Positions 16,788-19,676 of a stretch of DNA of 19,676 nt are shown here, piece after piece (positions within the stretch are counted from its first letter, which is position 1; the number at the start of each line of letters is the position of its first letter). Below the pieces are notes generated by a model. The model was not told where the DNA came from and made no database searches. It was given only the letters and a program-made list of their open reading frames with translations. Both the position numbers and the translations under genes were made by a program. The DNA is taken from the NCBI GenBank assembly GCA_045563055.1, contig JBJKUR010000003.1, positions 1-19,676 on the forward strand, in the 5' to 3' direction. The DNA comes from Methylaequor sp045563055 (lineage in GTDB: Bacteria > Pseudomonadota > Alphaproteobacteria > Methylaequorales > Methylaequoraceae).

Positions 16788-16817
16788 TATAATCAATGAT
16801 TTTATAATGATTATCAA
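16788..16817 (-). promoter_or_regulatory. Candidate lysS operon promoter with repeated AATGATT motifs
   Basis: Minus-strand TTGATA (16817-16812), an 18-bp spacer and ATTATA (16793-16788) would place the start at the lysS ATG. The spacer on the plus strand carries the direct repeat AATGATT (16795-16801 and 16806-16812, 11-bp period). An inverted pair ATAATCA/TGATTAT (16789-16795 and 16808-16814) also lies here, an arrangement that could bind a regulator. The remaining gap up to 16932 is almost pure A/T with no clear promoter for the plus-strand genes. Confidence 0.27.
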
Positions 16818-16932
16818 ATTAAAAAAATATTAATATACATATCTTTTGTGTATATAAATAAATATTCCTTTTTTTTGTTGTATTTTTTTTAAAAAACCTT
16901 TACTTTTTTAATATTATTTATACTTTTGTCTC

Positions 16933-17211
16933 ATGGCAAAAAAATTAAAAGGTGACTATTTTTATCTTACTGCAAATGATCTTATTTCTGGAAATGTGTT
17001 ATATTTAAGTAATAATAAATGGAGTAAATACTTTGATGATGCAATTAAAATTAAAAGAAATGAAATAGAAACTTACGAAAAAATTGCCTTAGAAGATGAA
17101 AAAAAATGCATAATTATCTCTCCCTTTTTTGTTGAATTAACAGATGAAGGAAAAATTAGAAAACTCAGGGATAAAATTAGAAAGAATGGTATAACCTTCC
17201 AAGGAAAATAG
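16933..17211 (+). CDS. DUF2849 family protein
   Basis: A 92-residue cytosolic protein of the DUF2849 family, which is regularly found just before cysI in alphaproteobacteria. Recognisable features are the start (GDYFYLTANDLISGNVLYL), then WSKYFDDAI, and the C-terminal INISPFFVEL-like segment (IIISPFFVELTDEGKI). No catalytic residues are known to me. Its TAG is directly followed by the cysI ATG, so it is almost certainly cotranscribed, and a supporting role in sulfite reduction is inferred from that conserved linkage only. Confidence 0.82.
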   Translation: MAKKLKGDYFYLTANDLISGNVLYLSNNKWSKYFDDAIKIKRNEIETYEKIALEDEKKCIIISPFFVELTDEGKIRKLRDKIRKNGITFQGK

Positions 17212-18862
17212 ATGTACAAATATTCTGAAAAAGATAAGAAACTTTTAAAAAATAGAACCAATGAATTCAGATTTCAGGTTGAAAGAAGACTTAAAGGAGA
17301 CTTAACTGAAGATGAATTCAAACCTCTAAGACTTATGAATGGTTTGTATCTTCAACTTCATGCATATATGCTCAGAGTAGCAATACCCTATGGTGAACTA
17401 TCACACGTGCAATTAAAAAAACTTGCAGATATTTCCGAAAAGTTTGATAAAGGCTACGGTCATTTTACTACCAGACAAAACATACAATTTAATTGGCCAA
17501 AACTACCTGATGTTCCTGATATTTTAAGTGAATTAGAGAGCGTTGAAATGCATGCAATTCAGACATCAGGAAATTGTATTAGAAATATTTCGTGTGATCA
17601 TTTGGCAGGTATTAATAATCAGGAAGTTGAAGACCCTAGGCCTTGGTGTGAAATAATTAGGCAATGGTCAACTTTTCATCCAGAATTTTCATTTCTTCCA
17701 AGAAAATTTAAAATTGCCATTACAGGGGCAAAAATTGACAGGGCTGCCATAGAAGTTCATGATATAGGTTTGAAACTTGTAAAAAAAAACTCCAAGACAG
17801 GTTTCGAGGTATATGTTGGGGGGGGGCCAAGGAAGAAGTCCATTTGTCGCAAAAAAAATAAAAAATTTTTTAGAAAAAAAAGACTTATTAAATTATTTAG
17901 AAGCTATTTTATCCATATATAACGAATTTGGAAGAAGAGATAACATCTATAAGGCAAGAATTAAAATTCTTGTAAACGAACTGGGGCAAAAAAAATTGGA
18001 ATTTTTAATAAATGAGAGGTTTAAGAAATTTAAAAATAAAAAATTGGAGCTTACAAAAAGTCAAATTGAGAAAATCTATAGCTTTTTCAAACTTCCAATA
18101 AAGAGAACTAAAAAAAACAGAATGCCCCAAGAAAATGATATTGAATATAATCAATGGCTATCGCAAAATGTTATTAAACATAAAGTTGAAGGATTCTCAA
18201 TAGTAAATATCTCTCTAAAGCCACCAGGAAAACCACCAGGTGATATATCTTCTTTGCAAATGAATGAATTATCAAAAATATCCGAAATGTTTTCATGCGG
18301 CGAGTTAAGGGTGACCCACGAACAAAATTTGATATTACCACATATTAAAAATTCTCAACTTTTTCAACTGTGGCAAAAACTAAAGGCAATAGGGTTATCA
18401 ACACCAAATATTGGTCTGATCTCTGATACAATTTGTTGCCCAGGGATGGATTATTGTGCACTTGCTACGGCTAGGTCAATACCTATTTCTCAGAAAATAG
18501 GTAATTTTTTTAATGATTACAGTGTACAAAAAAAAATTGGGAATTTAAAAATAAAAATCTCTGGTTGCATTAATGCTTGTGGCCACCATCATGTTGGAAA
18601 TATTGGTATCTTAGGTTTGGACAAAAATGGAGAGGAATCTTATCAAATAACTTTAGGTGGCTCTGCAACAGAAAATGCAAGTATTGGTGAAATTGTAGGA
18701 CCCTCATTTCCTGAAAACGAGCTGCTTGATGCAATCAAAAAAATACTGGCCACATACCAAAAAAATAAAAAAAATGAAGATGAAGACTTTTTATCTGTTT
18801 TTAGAAGAATTGGAATTAGCGAATTCAAAAGAGATTTGTATGAAAATCCTTTACAAAGATAA
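17212..18862 (+). CDS. cysI: Assimilatory sulfite reductase, siroheme/4Fe-4S subunit, interrupted by one frameshift
   Basis: Reduces sulfite to sulfide with six electrons for cysteine synthesis. The N-terminal part reads KGYGHFTTRQNIQFNW and QTSGNCIRNISCDHLAG, normal for the nitrite/sulfite reductase fold. At plus 17818-17826 a run of nine G shifts the frame. With eight G the protein continues as VGGGQGRSPFVAKK into the second half, giving about 549 residues. That half has the siroheme/4Fe-4S ligands CPGMDYC (Cys-x5-Cys) and GCINACG (Cys-x3-Cys), followed by HHHVGNIGILG. As written, the first frame ends at 17922 and the second is open from 17813. The electron donor is unknown and no flavoprotein cysJ is adjacent. 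It overlaps DUF934 by 23 nt. A related nitrite reductase is less likely given DUF2849/DUF934. Confidence 0.9.
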
Positions 18863-19289
18863 ACTTAAAAATAATGATTTTTTTTTTTTTGATCATGTTG
18901 ATGATCTTATTAGTTCTAGGCACAAGAAAATAATTATTCAAGATGGTTTTTGGAAAGAAAATAAAAATGTCCTTTTAGAAAAAAGAATTTCAATTGGAGT
19001 TCAAATTAATTCTGATCAAACACTAGAAAATATAGTAAATGACATAGATTATTTTAGTTTGATACAATTCAACTTTCTAACATTCCGAGATGGAAGACCA
19101 TTTACTCATGCAAAGTTATTAAGGGGTCAATTCAAATTTCTTAAAGAGATAAGAGCGAGTGGGCACATACTCCCTGATCAATATGTTTTTTTATTAAGGT
19201 GTGGGTTTGATACTGTGGAAATTGATGAGAAAGATTCGGAAATATGGAAGAAATTTTATAGTATGGACGCCGGGATCTACTACCAATAA
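18840..19289 (+). CDS. DUF934 family protein (sulfur assimilation neighbour)
   Basis: A 149-residue protein of the DUF934/COG3749 family, usually linked to cysI and cysH. The signature is FNFLTFRDGRPFTHAKLLRG, then EIRASGHILPDQYVFLLRCGFDTVEI. I chose ATG 18840, inside the end of cysI, rather than the in-frame ATG at 18726, because the extra 38 residues of the longer form lie entirely within cysI and are not family-like. A 13-base T tract (18878-18890) encodes Phe residues and is in frame here. Function unproven. A role in handling sulfite or the reductase is inferred from linkage. Confidence 0.87.
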   Translation: MKILYKDKLKNNDFFFFDHVDDLISSRHKKIIIQDGFWKENKNVLLEKRISIGVQINSDQTLENIVNDIDYFSLIQFNFLTFRDGRPFTHAKLLRGQFKFLKEIRASGHILPDQYVFLLRCGFDTVEIDEKDSEIWKKFYSMDAGIYYQ

Positions 19290-19319
19290 AAAGGCCTAGA
19301 AATAAAGAACTAGGCCTTT
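19290..19319. terminator. Bidirectional hairpin terminator between DUF934 and groEL
   Basis: A perfect 10-bp inverted repeat, AAAGGCCTAG (19290-19299) and CTAGGCCTTT (19310-19319), has a 10-nt A-rich loop. On the minus strand the stem runs into TTTTTATT, a good rho-independent signal for groEL. On the plus strand only three T follow, so termination of the cysI operon is weaker. The first stem base follows directly after the DUF934 stop. Confidence 0.85.
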
Positions 19320-19342
19320 AAAAACGAGTTGTTGCTAACGGT

Positions 19343-19676
<334 letters not shown>

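Noticed and set aside
18726..18839. Longer N-terminus for the DUF934 protein
   Set aside because: The added residues lie in cysI in another frame, are Lys-rich and not part of the family; ATG 18840 gives a normal length.

Overview
This is an A+T-rich (by eye about 70%) and very gene-dense chromosomal segment of a free-living-type alphaproteobacterium. The evidence is the gene content and order: aroK-aroB-CorC, bolA next to J-protein-cobS-cobT-rpmB, a class I lysyl-tRNA synthetase, DUF952-pyrD, and DUF2849-cysI-DUF934. Small intergenic gaps, many overlapping genes, A/T-ending codons and long poly(A)/poly(T) tracts recall streamlined marine lineages (SAR11-like, HIMB59 or AEGEAN-169 groups). 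That taxonomic guess is inference. An assimilatory sulfite reductase argues against canonical SAR11.

Layout. (1) 1-2361, minus strand: a 44-residue membrane peptide, a secreted helical-repeat protein and xerD (cut by the window edge), overlapping like a coupled operon. (2) 2435-5853, plus strand: aroK, aroB, a CorC/HlyC-type CNNM/CBS membrane protein, and a small CBS-domain protein behind its own promoter. (3) 5850-9329: bolA (minus) diverges across 22 bp from a zinc-finger/J-domain protein that is overlap-coupled to cobS and cobT. (4) 16780-9342, minus strand: lysS, DUF952, pyrD, HAD class IIA phosphatase, B12-dependent methylmalonyl-CoA mutase, a MeaB-type GTPase and rpmB, mostly with gaps below 25 bp or overlaps. 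(5) 16933-19289, plus strand: DUF2849, cysI, DUF934 (sulfite assimilation). (6) A shared hairpin terminator, then the 3' end of groEL with its GGM tail.

The most unusual item is the MeaB protein. It carries an in-frame N-terminal Cro/C1-type helix-turn-helix domain, and no usual start codon lies between that domain and the G domain, so the fusion appears genuine. A DNA-binding head on the chaperone GTPase of methylmalonyl-CoA mutase suggests autoregulation of B12-dependent propionate metabolism, which is a hypothesis only.

The second striking feature is a cluster of five single-base indels between 13.7 and 17.8 kb. They break HAD (two), DUF952, lysS and cysI. Four lie in homopolymers of 8 to 16 bases; the one in lysS lies in a GGG. 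Everything needed to rebuild each protein is present on both sides. Sequencing or assembly error is the simplest explanation. Genuine decay, or rescue by transcriptional slippage or ribosomal frameshifting, remains possible.

Functional themes: aromatic amino acid synthesis, pyrimidine synthesis, methylmalonyl-CoA/succinyl-CoA conversion, sulfite reduction, chromosome dimer resolution, and an AAA+/VWA pair of cobaltochelatase type next to a BolA and a J-protein. No tRNA, rRNA, CRISPR array, transposon or phage gene was seen.
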